Shown here piece after piece: positions 1-6,110 of a stretch of 9,709 nt of DNA. Within the stretch, counting starts at the first letter, position 1. Each line of letters starts with the position of its first letter. Source of the DNA: Clostridia bacterium (GTDB lineage: Bacteria > Bacillota > Clostridia > Christensenellales > Borkfalkiaceae); contig JAIDOO010000105.1 of NCBI GenBank assembly GCA_029063275.1, positions 1 to 9,709 on the forward strand, read 5' to 3'. The notes under the pieces are model-generated. The model searched no databases. It saw only the letters and a program-made list of their open reading frames with translations, and was not told where the DNA came from. The position numbers and the translations under genes are program-made.

Positions 1-1
1 T

Positions 2-913
2 ATGATAAAAGATATACAGGATAAAATTTTAAGGCTTAAAAAAGAAAAGGACGTCTGTATTCTCGCCCACAGCTATATGTCGGAAGAGATATGTGAAATA
101 GCCGATTTTACGGGCGACAGCTACGCCCTTTCGTTAAAGGCTAAAACCGCGCCGCAGTCTTCGGTTATTATGTGCGGCGTACGGTTTATGGCGGAAACGG
201 TTAAAATGCTTTCGCCTCAGAAAAAAGTTTATCTTGCCAATTCCGCAGCGGGCTGTCCTATGGCGGAGCAGTTTGACAGAGAAGTAATTGCCGAGGTCAA
301 AAAGCTGTATCCCGACTACGCGGTAGTTGCATACGTCAATACGACCGCCGAGCTTAAAACCATAGCGGACGTTTGTGTAACCTCGTCCAGCGCGGTTAAA
401 ATCTGCCGCGCAATTCCGCAGAAAAACATACTGTTTATTCCCGATATAAATCTGGGCACTTACGTTCAAAAACAGGTGCCCGAAAAAAATTTCAAGCTTT
501 TGTCGGGCGGTTGTCCCACCCATGCAAAGATCGAAAAGAGCGACGTCTTGGCGGCGAAAAAGGCGCACCCGAACGCTCTGTTTCTCGTACACCCCGAGTG
601 CCGCCCCGAAGTTGTCGCGCTTGCCGACTACGTCGGTTCGACCACGGGAATTATGGACTTTGCCGAAAAATCCTCGGCAAAAGAATTCATTATCGGTACC
701 GAGAATTCAATAGTCCAGCACCTGCAATTCCGCTGTGCGGATAAAAGATTTTATCCCCTTTCAAAGGACCTTGTTTGCCATAATATGAAAATTACTACCC
801 TTGCCGACATTTTACACTGTCTTGAAGAGGGCGGAGAAGAAATCGTTTTGGACGAGGATTTACGGAAAGCGGCGGTAAAGTGTATAGAAAAAATGATTGC
901 CTATGGCGGTTAA
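2..913 (+). CDS. nadA: Quinolinate synthase NadA
   Basis: NadA condenses iminoaspartate (from aspartate oxidase NadB) with dihydroxyacetone phosphate to give quinolinate, the precursor of NAD, in the cytoplasm. The 303-residue length and the three cysteines C85 (AGCPMA), C171 (GGCPTH) and C259 (LVCHNM) fit the short NadA type, in which three widely spaced cysteines hold the catalytic [4Fe-4S] cluster. Other family signatures are LAHSYM near residue 21, IADFTGDS near 33, and HPEC at 197-200. The N-terminus (MIKDIQDKILRLKKEK) aligns naturally with short NadA proteins, so the ATG at base 2 is probably the true start, but its ribosome binding site lies outside the window. The gene ends 60 bp before an Rrf2 regulator and an isc operon, which fits an enzyme that depends on Fe-S assembly. 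No nadB or nadC is visible; they may lie upstream. Identification is confident. Confidence 0.95.
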   Translation: MIKDIQDKILRLKKEKDVCILAHSYMSEEICEIADFTGDSYALSLKAKTAPQSSVIMCGVRFMAETVKMLSPQKKVYLANSAAGCPMAEQFDREVIAEVKKLYPDYAVVAYVNTTAELKTIADVCVTSSSAVKICRAIPQKNILFIPDINLGTYVQKQVPEKNFKLLSGGCPTHAKIEKSDVLAAKKAHPNALFLVHPECRPEVVALADYVGSTTGIMDFAEKSSAKEFIIGTENSIVQHLQFRCADKRFYPLSKDLVCHNMKITTLADILHCLEEGGEEIVLDEDLRKAAVKCIEKMIAYGG

Positions 914-974
914 AAGAGCATATCTTCTGCGCAATACCGCGTCAAGGCTTGCTTTGTTTAGAGAGGAATTTTAA
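903..974 (+). other. Possible 23-codon small ORF bridging nadA and the Rrf2 gene
   Basis: A short ATG-initiated frame overlaps the last codons of nadA and ends in a TAA that shares a base with the Rrf2 start codon (TAATG). Its product would be basic and begin MAVKRAYLLRN. No good Shine-Dalgarno sequence precedes its ATG (the upstream bases are A-rich) and I recognise no family. An open frame of this length can easily occur by chance. It could act in translational coupling between the two genes, but this is speculative and the frame is probably not a real gene. Confidence 0.12.
961..966 (+). promoter_or_regulatory. Ribosome binding site of the Rrf2 regulator
   Basis: GAGAGG lies 7 nt upstream of the ATG at 974. 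An in-frame TAG at 959-961 rules out an upstream start, so this site fixes the start of the regulator. Confidence 0.75.
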
Positions 975-1369
975 TGTTTATTACAACCAAAGGGCGTAAC
1001 GCCTTAAAAGTTATGATCGATCTGGCGCGGCACGAGGGCGAGGGTTTTATATCGTTAAGCGACGTTGCCGTAAGGCAAAACGAATCGGTAAAATACCTCG
1101 AAGCTTCGGCAAAACAGCTTTCGTCCGCAGGGCTTGTGATAAGCGCGCGCGGAAAGAGCGGCGGCTATAAGCTTGCCAAAAAAGCGGAGGAATACACCGT
1201 TGCCGAAATACTGATTTCAGGCGAGGGCTCGCTTGCGCCCGTGTCCTGTCTTGAAAGCGGCGGCTGTGAAAACGCGGGCACTTGTATGACGTTGCCCCTC
1301 TTTAAAGAGCTGGACGAAGTTATAATGAACTTTTTAACCTCGAAAACCTTAAAAGATTTATTGAAATAA
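974..1369 (+). CDS. iscR: Rrf2-family transcriptional regulator, IscR-type
   Basis: This is a 131-residue cytoplasmic DNA-binding protein. The N-terminal winged helix-turn-helix covers about residues 1-70: FITTKGRNALKVMIDLA, then ISLSDVAVRQNESVKYLEASAKQL as the recognition region, then SARGKSGGYKLAK as the wing. Three cysteines, C92, C98 and C104, have the C-x5-C-x5-C spacing by which IscR proteins bind a [2Fe-2S] cluster. The fourth ligand known from E. coli IscR, His107, is a leucine here, so cluster coordination may differ. The gene sits between nadA and iscS-iscU-ttcA. Directly downstream lies a promoter with two matching inverted repeats, its likely operators. By family it would repress isc transcription when Fe-S supply is sufficient. 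A cysteine-metabolism regulator of the CymR type is the main alternative, but CymR lacks the cysteine triad. The family is certain; the IscR role is likely. Confidence 0.85.
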   Translation: MFITTKGRNALKVMIDLARHEGEGFISLSDVAVRQNESVKYLEASAKQLSSAGLVISARGKSGGYKLAKKAEEYTVAEILISGEGSLAPVSCLESGGCENAGTCMTLPLFKELDEVIMNFLTSKTLKDLLK

Positions 1370-1383
1370 ATAATAAAAACTTA

Positions 1384-1412
1384 TAAATTCCTATTGACAG
1401 GATAGGAATTTA
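1384..1412 (+). promoter_or_regulatory. Operator 1: perfect 11-bp inverted repeat over the isc -35 box
   Basis: The arms TAAATTCCTAT (1384-1394) and ATAGGAATTTA (1402-1412) are exact reverse complements separated by 7 nt. The first base of the -35 hexamer (1394) is in the left arm and the rest of the hexamer is in the spacer, so binding should block RNA polymerase. Dyad sites of about 25-30 bp are usual for Rrf2 dimers, and an Rrf2 gene ends 14 bp upstream. The repeat is seen directly; the assignment to that protein is inference. Confidence 0.75.
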
Positions 1413-1422
1413 AAATTATAAT
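1394..1422 (+). promoter_or_regulatory. Sigma-A promoter of the isc operon
   Basis: The -35 TTGACA (1394-1399) and -10 TATAAT (1417-1422) both match consensus exactly, with a 17-bp spacer. Transcription should start near 1429, giving a leader of about 23 nt before iscS. The promoter is embedded in the two operator-like repeats, so it would be strong unless repressed. Confidence 0.88.
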
Positions 1423-1450
1423 AAATTCATACTAATTAAATAGGAATTAA
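1422..1450 (+). promoter_or_regulatory. Operator 2: imperfect copy of operator 1, overlapping the start site and iscS RBS
   Basis: The left arm TAAATTCATAC (1422-1432) matches 9 of 11 positions of operator 1. The right arm ATAGGAATTAA (1440-1450) matches 10 of 11. The spacer is again exactly 7 nt, and the dyad centres are 38 bp apart. The right arm contains AGGA (1442-1445), which also serves as the iscS Shine-Dalgarno sequence 6 nt before the ATG. The site therefore covers the last base of the -10, the transcription start and the RBS. Confidence 0.62.
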
Positions 1451-1451
1451 T

Positions 1452-2642
1452 ATGAAAACGATTTACGTTGACAATGCGGCGACAACCGCAATGAGCGACA
1501 GCGCAGTAAAAGCCATGTTGCCCTATCTTAAAGAGGTTTACGGCAACCCTTCGTCCCTGCATACGGTGGGACAGGTTGCCAAAGAAGCTTTGGAAAACGC
1601 ACGCGCGCAGATTGCGAAACGTCTGAACTGCGAACCGCGCGAAATTTACTTTACTTCGGGCGGAAGCGAGGCGGACAACCAGGCGATACGTTCGGCGGCG
1701 GTAAACGGCGCGCGCAAAGGCAAACAACATATTATATCCACGGCGTTCGAGCATCACGCGGTTTTGCACGCGTTAAAAAAGCTTGAAAAAGAGGGTTTTG
1801 AAGTAACTTACCTTGACGTTCATTCAAACGGAATAGTTACCGCAGAGCAGGTAGAAGAAGCTATCCGTCCAGACACCGCGCTGGTTACGGTGATGTACGC
1901 CAACAACGAGGTCGGCACAATTCAGCCCATACGCGAAATCGGCGAAGTCTGCAAAAAACACGGCGTTGTATTCCATACGGACGCGGTGCAGGCGGTCGGG
2001 CATATTCCCGTGGACGTTAAGGCGGATAATATCGATATGCTCGCGCTTTCGGCGCACAAATTCCACGGACCCAAGGGCGTGGGCGTACTGTACTGCAAGA
2101 GGGGAATACCCTTAAACACATTTATCGAAGGCGGCGCGCAGGAACGCGGACGCAGGGCGGGCACCGAAAATCTCGGCGGCATTGCGGCAATGGCGCAGGC
2201 GTTGAACGACGCATGCGAAAATATGTCCGCAAACGCTGAAAAGCAAATAAAGCTAAGAGATGCGCTTATCGACGGACTTTTGAAGGTTCCCCATTCCAAA
2301 CTCAACGGCGACAGGAAGAACAGACTGCCCAACAACGTCAATATAAGCTTCGAGGGAATAGAGGGCGAGGGGCTTTTGCTTCACCTTGACGCGCGCGGGA
2401 TTTGCGCGTCCAGCGGTTCGGCTTGCACATCGGGCTCTTTGGACCCCTCGCACGTTCTGTTGTCTTTGGGACTGCCGCACGAGGTTGCGCACGGCTCTCT
2501 CAGACTCAGTCTTTCTGAATACAACACCGAAGACGACGTAAAGGCAATTTTAAAAGCCGTACCTGAAGTAGTCGCATATTTAAGAAATATGTCCCCAGTT
2601 TGGGAAGATTTGGAAACAGGTAAAAAACAACACTTAATATAA
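1452..2642 (+). CDS. iscS: Cysteine desulfurase IscS/NifS
   Basis: This PLP enzyme (396 residues, usual family length) removes sulfur from L-cysteine, releasing alanine and leaving a persulfide for Fe-S clusters and tRNA thiolation. Seen in order: YVDNAATT near the N-terminus, His101 in AFEHHAV, the PLP-contacting HTDAVQ (Asp177, Gln180), the Schiff-base lysine in SAHKFHGPKG (Lys203), RRAGTEN at about 234-240, and the mobile-loop catalytic cysteine Cys325 in SSGSACTSG. The ATG at 1452 follows AGGA with 6-nt spacing and gives the canonical N-terminus. It is the first gene after the isc promoter and lies 27 bp before iscU, its usual partner. The fold type I aminotransferase family and the IscS/NifS subgroup are clear. 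With a single iscU and no nif genes in view, IscS is the better name. Confidence 0.96.
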   Translation: MKTIYVDNAATTAMSDSAVKAMLPYLKEVYGNPSSLHTVGQVAKEALENARAQIAKRLNCEPREIYFTSGGSEADNQAIRSAAVNGARKGKQHIISTAFEHHAVLHALKKLEKEGFEVTYLDVHSNGIVTAEQVEEAIRPDTALVTVMYANNEVGTIQPIREIGEVCKKHGVVFHTDAVQAVGHIPVDVKADNIDMLALSAHKFHGPKGVGVLYCKRGIPLNTFIEGGAQERGRRAGTENLGGIAAMAQALNDACENMSANAEKQIKLRDALIDGLLKVPHSKLNGDRKNRLPNNVNISFEGIEGEGLLLHLDARGICASSGSACTSGSLDPSHVLLSLGLPHEVAHGSLRLSLSEYNTEDDVKAILKAVPEVVAYLRNMSPVWEDLETGKKQHLI

Positions 2643-2656
2643 AATCGTGAAATAAA

Positions 2657-2663
2657 AAAGGAG
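2657..2663 (+). promoter_or_regulatory. iscU ribosome binding site
   Basis: AAAGGAG lies 6 nt before the iscU ATG at 2670. It is much stronger than the AGGA of iscS, which suggests the scaffold is translated more heavily than the desulfurase from the shared transcript. Confidence 0.7.
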
Positions 2664-2669
2664 TTTATT

Positions 2670-3113
2670 ATGGCATTATACAGTGAAAAGGTTATGGACC
2701 ACTTCACAAATCCGCGCAACGTCGGAAAAATTGAGGACGCCGACGGCGTGGGCGAGGTCGGAAACGCCAAGTGCGGCGACATAATGAAAATTTATCTTAA
2801 AATCGAAAACGATATTATCGTGGACGTAAAGTTCAACACGTTCGGATGCGGAAGCGCGATAGCATCGTCGTCTATGGCGACGGAGCTTATAAAGGGCAAG
2901 CCGATTTCCGAGGCGTTGGAGCTCACCAACAAGGCGGTTGCAGAAGCGTTGGACGGTCTGCCCGCGCACAAAATGCACTGCTCGGTGCTGGCGGAAGAGG
3001 CGATAAGAGCCGCGATTAAGGACTATTACGACAAAAACGGCATTGCCTACGACAAAGCCGATTTCCCCGACCCGCACGACGAAGAAGACGAGCATTTTAC
3101 GGAAGAGGACTGA
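2670..3113 (+). CDS. iscU: Fe-S cluster assembly scaffold IscU/NifU-like
   Basis: IscU receives sulfur from IscS plus iron, builds a cluster on three cysteines and passes it to target proteins. All expected ligands are present: Cys35 with Asp37 in KCGD, Cys60 in TFGCGSAIA, and His103-Cys104 in KMHCSV. The N-terminus MALYSEKVMDHFTNPRNVG is typical of the family. At 147 residues it is about 20 longer than E. coli IscU. The excess is an Asp/Glu-rich tail (DPHDEEDEHFTEED) of unknown role. The family's usual chaperone-binding LPPVK motif is not visible; that region reads LPAHK (97-101), and no hscA or hscB is nearby. The stop codon is 1 nt before the next start, indicating co-transcription and probable translational coupling with the thiolation gene. 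Confidence 0.94.
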   Translation: MALYSEKVMDHFTNPRNVGKIEDADGVGEVGNAKCGDIMKIYLKIENDIIVDVKFNTFGCGSAIASSSMATELIKGKPISEALELTNKAVAEALDGLPAHKMHCSVLAEEAIRAAIKDYYDKNGIAYDKADFPDPHDEEDEHFTEED

Positions 3114-3114
3114 G

Positions 3115-3957
3115 ATGCCTAAGGAATTGACCCCTCTTCAAAAAATCGAGAGGTCTGTAATTACCAAATTCAGGAAGCCGATATGGTCGCGCTTTCTGGA
3201 AGCGGTGCGCAAATATTCGCTTATCGAAGAGGGCGACTGTATCGCCGTGTGCGTTTCGGGCGGGAAGGACAGCTTTCTTTTAGCCAAGCTTGTGCAGGAG
3301 CTTATGCGCCACAGCGAAATTCCATTTTCGGCAAAGTTTATTTGTATGAACCCCGGCTATAATGAAGAAAACGCCGAGCGCATTGCCGAAAATGCACGCC
3401 TTTTGGATATTCCTTTAATTACTTACAACTCGGATATTTTCGAGGTTACGGACGAGATAGGCGGAAATTCGCCCTGTTATCTGTGCGCGAGAATGCGGCG
3501 CGGATTTTTGTACGCCCGTGCAAAAGAGCTGGGCTGTAACAAAATCGCTTTGGGACATCACAAGAGCGACGTTATCGAAACTACTTTAATGAGTATGCTC
3601 TACGGCGGACAAATTCAGGGAATGGTGCCAAAGCTCAAAAGCAAAAACTTTGACGGCGTTCAGCTTATACGTCCTATGTACTGCATTTTGGAGGACGATA
3701 TCGTTCACTGGCAAAACTACAACGGACTTAAATTTATCGCCTGCGCCTGTAAAAAAACCGCAGGACTTGCAGAGGGAATGCAGGGCTATTCCGCCCGGCA
3801 GGAAGTAAAAAAACTGATTAAAAATTTCAGAGAAATCAACCCCGACGTTGACAGCAGTGTTTTCAAAAGCATACACAACGTACAGTTAGACACGCTTGTC
3901 GGCTATAAAAAGGGCGGGGAATACTTTTTTTTAGATAAATTCAATTTGGAAGATTAA
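3115..3957 (+). CDS. ttcA: TtcA-family tRNA-thiolation ATPase
   Basis: This is a PP-loop ATP pyrophosphatase of the TtcA group, which adenylates a tRNA base and replaces its oxygen with sulfur (2-thiocytidine-32 in characterised TtcA) using an [Fe-S] cluster. With the start at 3115 the protein has 280 residues. The PP-loop SGGKDS is at 48-53, the cluster cysteines CYLC at 121-124 are followed by ARMRRG, GHHKSD is at 147-152, and a C-x-C (210-212) sits where TtcA carries its third cluster cysteine. An in-frame ATG at 3043 would add 24 residues lying inside iscU. The start at 3115 is preferred because AGAGGA sits 5 nt upstream and MPKELTPLQKIERS begins the conserved region. The IscS-IscU context supplies both sulfur and cluster. 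The family is confident; the exact tRNA position modified cannot be read from sequence. Confidence 0.83.
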   Translation: MPKELTPLQKIERSVITKFRKPIWSRFLEAVRKYSLIEEGDCIAVCVSGGKDSFLLAKLVQELMRHSEIPFSAKFICMNPGYNEENAERIAENARLLDIPLITYNSDIFEVTDEIGGNSPCYLCARMRRGFLYARAKELGCNKIALGHHKSDVIETTLMSMLYGGQIQGMVPKLKSKNFDGVQLIRPMYCILEDDIVHWQNYNGLKFIACACKKTAGLAEGMQGYSARQEVKKLIKNFREINPDVDSSVFKSIHNVQLDTLVGYKKGGEYFFLDKFNLED

Positions 3958-3962
3958 TGCAA

Positions 3963-3996
3963 TCCGCACGCGGCAAAATGCCGCGTGCGGACTTTT
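3963..3996 (+). terminator. Rho-independent terminator of the isc-ttcA operon
   Basis: A perfect 13-bp GC-rich stem (3963-3975 with 3979-3991) has an AAA loop and is followed by CTTTT. It begins 6 bp after the ttcA stop codon. This is a strong terminator. On the opposite strand the A-tract is not followed by comparable U-rich sequence, so it appears to be one-directional. Confidence 0.9.
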
Positions 3997-4056
3997 AATT
4001 AAGCTGATATGCAAGCGAAAAATCAAGCGGAAATTCTATAAATTTTCTAGATTTAA

Positions 4057-4083
4057 CCGAACGTTTGCGCGGACGGCTTTTTT
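4057..4083 (+). terminator. Weak terminator-like hairpin
   Basis: CCG at 4057-4059 and CGG at 4074-4076 can pair, flanking an interrupted stem (CG with CG, two internal mismatches) around a TTTGCG loop, followed directly by six Ts (4078-4083). The stem is poor. It may be a backup terminator for the upstream operon or a chance structure. The rest of 3997-4090 shows nothing else recognisable. Confidence 0.25.
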
Positions 4084-4093
4084 ATTTAAATTA

Positions 4094-4122
4094 TTGACAA
4101 AACAAACAAATAATGATACAAT
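4094..4122 (+). promoter_or_regulatory. Sigma-A promoter with extended -10 for the lipoprotein gene
   Basis: The -35 TTGACA (4094-4099), a 17-bp spacer and the -10 TACAAT (4117-4122) form the promoter, with TG at 4114-4115 giving an extended -10. Transcription should begin near 4129, leaving a leader of about 42 nt that contains the palindrome AAGCGCTT (4138-4145). No known riboswitch or obvious operator is visible. Confidence 0.85.
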
Positions 4123-4158
4123 TTAACACGGTAAGGCTAAGCGCTTTGCTATATTAAT

Positions 4159-4166
4159 AAGGAGAG
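4159..4166 (+). promoter_or_regulatory. RBS of the lipoprotein gene
   Basis: AAGGAGAG lies 4 nt from the ATG at 4171. It is a near-consensus site that fixes the start immediately before the lipoprotein signal peptide. Confidence 0.8.
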
Positions 4167-4170
4167 AAAA

Positions 4171-6033
4171 ATGAAGAATAAAAAACTGGTTTCATTAGTT
4201 TTAGCGGCGGCTATGGCTACAACCGTAGGAGTTGCCGCAGGCTGTAATCCCGGCGGCGGCAAAGCCGAAAAGCTCGATGCGCCCGTTGTTTCGATTTCGG
4301 GCAACGTAATAACTTGGAGCGCAGTAGAGCAGGCTGAAGCTTACGACGTTTACGAGGGCTCCACCGTCGTTTCGGAGGCACAGGAATCGTGCAGTTACAC
4401 CATTGCGCAGACTAACCCCGGCACTTACGAGTACACGGTTGTCGCAACCACTTCCGACGAAAATTATACCGACAGCGACAAGTCAAATGTTGTTGAATAC
4501 ACCGTCCCTGCGGGCGATACCTCAACGGTTTTAACGGGAAAAATTTATGTGGTAGGCGATTCAACGGTATGTTCGTTCAACGATAATTATTATCTTCCCC
4601 GTTACGGCTACGGTACTCAGCTTCATAACTTTATAAACTGCAATCAAAGCCAGATAGTAAATCTTGCAATGTCCGGCAGAAGCTCTTTAAGTTTCCTTAC
4701 AGAAAGCAACTATACAACACTTAAAAACAGCATTTCTACTGGCGACTATCTTGTTATTGGCTTCGGGCACAACGACGAAAAGACCGAAGCAGATAAATAC
4801 ACCAACCCTAACGGCGACAAGGATACGGCAGGATCGTTTCAGAATTGCCTGTATACAAACTATGTTAAAATGGCGAAAGATAAAGGCGCAACGCCAATTC
4901 TCTGCACGCCCATTGTAAGAGCAAATTCAAGCAACAACTACACAGGTTCGAGCGGACATATTACAACAGCGAGCGGTAGCTACGCAGGCGGTGATTATGC
5001 GCAGGCAATCCGCGATTTGGGAACAGCTACAGGCACGACTGTTGTTGATCTTACCGCACTGACAAAAGCGGATTATACGGCGCTTGGCTATGCGGCGGCA
5101 CTTGATTATCATTGCTGGACGGCAACGAAAAACGGAGTTAGAACGGGTGAAGATACAACTCATACAAACCGTTATGGTGCGAAAATGAACGCATACCACT
5201 TTGCGACTTCAATTTTGCAGTCGGATAATTCCCTTGCGGCGAATATCCGCACGGATTTAACAAAGCCCGACCATGACACCGAATATGCGGCAAGTATTAA
5301 TTCTAATTACGTTGAGCCCGACTACGAAGCGCCTACCCTTTCAAACACCAACCGCTCTACAATTTGGACGACGGTCAAAGATACGGATTGGTATGCTTCT
5401 GCTTTTGGTGATGTCGGCGGTAAAAATAACTTAACGGCGAACTACTTCACAATAAAACAGAATTCTATAGATTCGTTTACTGTTGGAAATCAGACCACAA
5501 GTTCTATTTTGGGCAAAATAGCAAGTGGCACAGACGGTATTGCAAGCGCATTTATGCAACTTGATGTAAATCAGAACTTCAAAATATCCGCGACCGTAAC
5601 TTTGGACATTGTTACGTCTGAAAAAATGACTAATAATCAGTCTGCATTTGGTATAATGTTGCGCGATGAAATGTATATAGATACTTATAGTACAACAGTA
5701 AATGGTAATTCGGTTACAGCTGGCGGTTTAGGTAAATACGATACTTGCTTATATAATTTCAGTAGGTTAGACGGCTCGGCTTCCGGAGATTCTAAAAACA
5801 GTGGATCTTACGCACAGGGCGATACTTTCACTATTACTATGGAAAAGGTAAACCGCACTGTAACCTGTACGGTAGTTAAAGGCTCGACAACCTATAAGAC
5901 CACTTATACTGATTACACATTCACTGGTATCGATACCGATAATGTTTACCTCTGCTTGTTCGCAACACGCGGTATTGTTGCAACATTCTCAGACATTGTT
6001 TATGAGGCAGGCGATATAAGCGAAGGCGCATAA
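4171..6033 (+). CDS. Secreted SGNH/GDSL esterase lipoprotein (CE12-like, putative pectin/rhamnogalacturonan acetylesterase)
   Basis: This 620-residue protein should be exported and lipid-anchored. It has a basic start (MKNKK), a hydrophobic segment at about 6-22 and a lipobox VAAGC with Cys25. Residues ~36-112 resemble an Fn3-like domain (APVVSISGNVITWSAVEQAEAYDVY). Residues ~123-352 form an SGNH hydrolase: block I GDST (129-132, nucleophile Ser131), block II SGRSS with Gly169, block III GFGHND with Asn201, and block V DTTH (Asp328, His331). The complete set predicts activity. The GDSTV/SGRSS/GHND pattern is that of CE12-type rhamnogalacturonan acetylesterases, so deacetylation of plant polysaccharide is the best guess. 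Residues ~395-612 look like a beta-rich domain, perhaps carbohydrate-binding, which I cannot name. The gene stands alone between two hairpins. Bases 5401-5760 are about 37% GC by hand count, below the neighbouring genes, hinting at separate acquisition of the C-terminal part. Catalytic class is confident; substrate is inferred. Confidence 0.82.
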   Translation: MKNKKLVSLVLAAAMATTVGVAAGCNPGGGKAEKLDAPVVSISGNVITWSAVEQAEAYDVYEGSTVVSEAQESCSYTIAQTNPGTYEYTVVATTSDENYTDSDKSNVVEYTVPAGDTSTVLTGKIYVVGDSTVCSFNDNYYLPRYGYGTQLHNFINCNQSQIVNLAMSGRSSLSFLTESNYTTLKNSISTGDYLVIGFGHNDEKTEADKYTNPNGDKDTAGSFQNCLYTNYVKMAKDKGATPILCTPIVRANSSNNYTGSSGHITTASGSYAGGDYAQAIRDLGTATGTTVVDLTALTKADYTALGYAAALDYHCWTATKNGVRTGEDTTHTNRYGAKMNAYHFATSILQSDNSLAANIRTDLTKPDHDTEYAASINSNYVEPDYEAPTLSNTNRSTIWTTVKDTDWYASAFGDVGGKNNLTANYFTIKQNSIDSFTVGNQTTSSILGKIASGTDGIASAFMQLDVNQNFKISATVTLDIVTSEKMTNNQSAFGIMLRDEMYIDTYSTTVNGNSVTAGGLGKYDTCLYNFSRLDGSASGDSKNSGSYAQGDTFTITMEKVNRTVTCTVVKGSTTYKTTYTDYTFTGIDTDNVYLCLFATRGIVATFSDIVYEAGDISEGA

Positions 6034-6052
6034 ATAAACAACAAAAATTCAA

Positions 6053-6083
6053 AAGGGGGCGCGGATTTTATCCGCGCCCCCTT
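6053..6083 (+). terminator. Terminator hairpin after the esterase gene
   Basis: A perfect 14-bp, very GC-rich stem (6053-6066 with 6070-6083, core GGGGGCGCGGAT) closes a TTT loop. It lies 20 bp after the stop codon. Only two Ts end the stem and the next bases are AAAC, so the U-tract is poor. It should still stabilise the 3' end and probably terminates partially or fully. Confidence 0.75.
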
Positions 6084-6110
6084 AAACTATGCGGCGAATA
6101 TTAAAAACAG

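Noticed and set aside
134..592. 152-codon minus-strand frame inside nadA
   Set aside because: It is antisense to conserved NadA sequence; its Arg/Cys-rich, low-complexity product looks like a shadow.
944..972. Third copy of the isc operator upstream of the Rrf2 gene
   Set aside because: AGAGGAATTTT at 962-972 matches 9 of 11 bases of the right arm, but the left arm at the proper 7-nt distance matches only about 3 of 11. The similarity is explained by the Shine-Dalgarno sequence.
1922..2341. 139-codon open frame on the minus strand inside iscS
   Set aside because: It lies opposite a highly conserved enzyme, has no recognisable motif or RBS, and its residue make-up is what the antisense of GC-biased codons gives.
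3043..3114. Upstream ATG giving a 304-residue TtcA-like protein
   Set aside because: The extra 24 residues lie wholly within the iscU coding region, are low in conserved character, and the ATG at 3115 has a suitable RBS.
4031..4050. AAATTCTATAAATTTT as another operator-like dyad
   Set aside because: The arms do not fit the 11-7-11 layout and the pairing has mismatches; it looks like ordinary AT-rich intergenic sequence.
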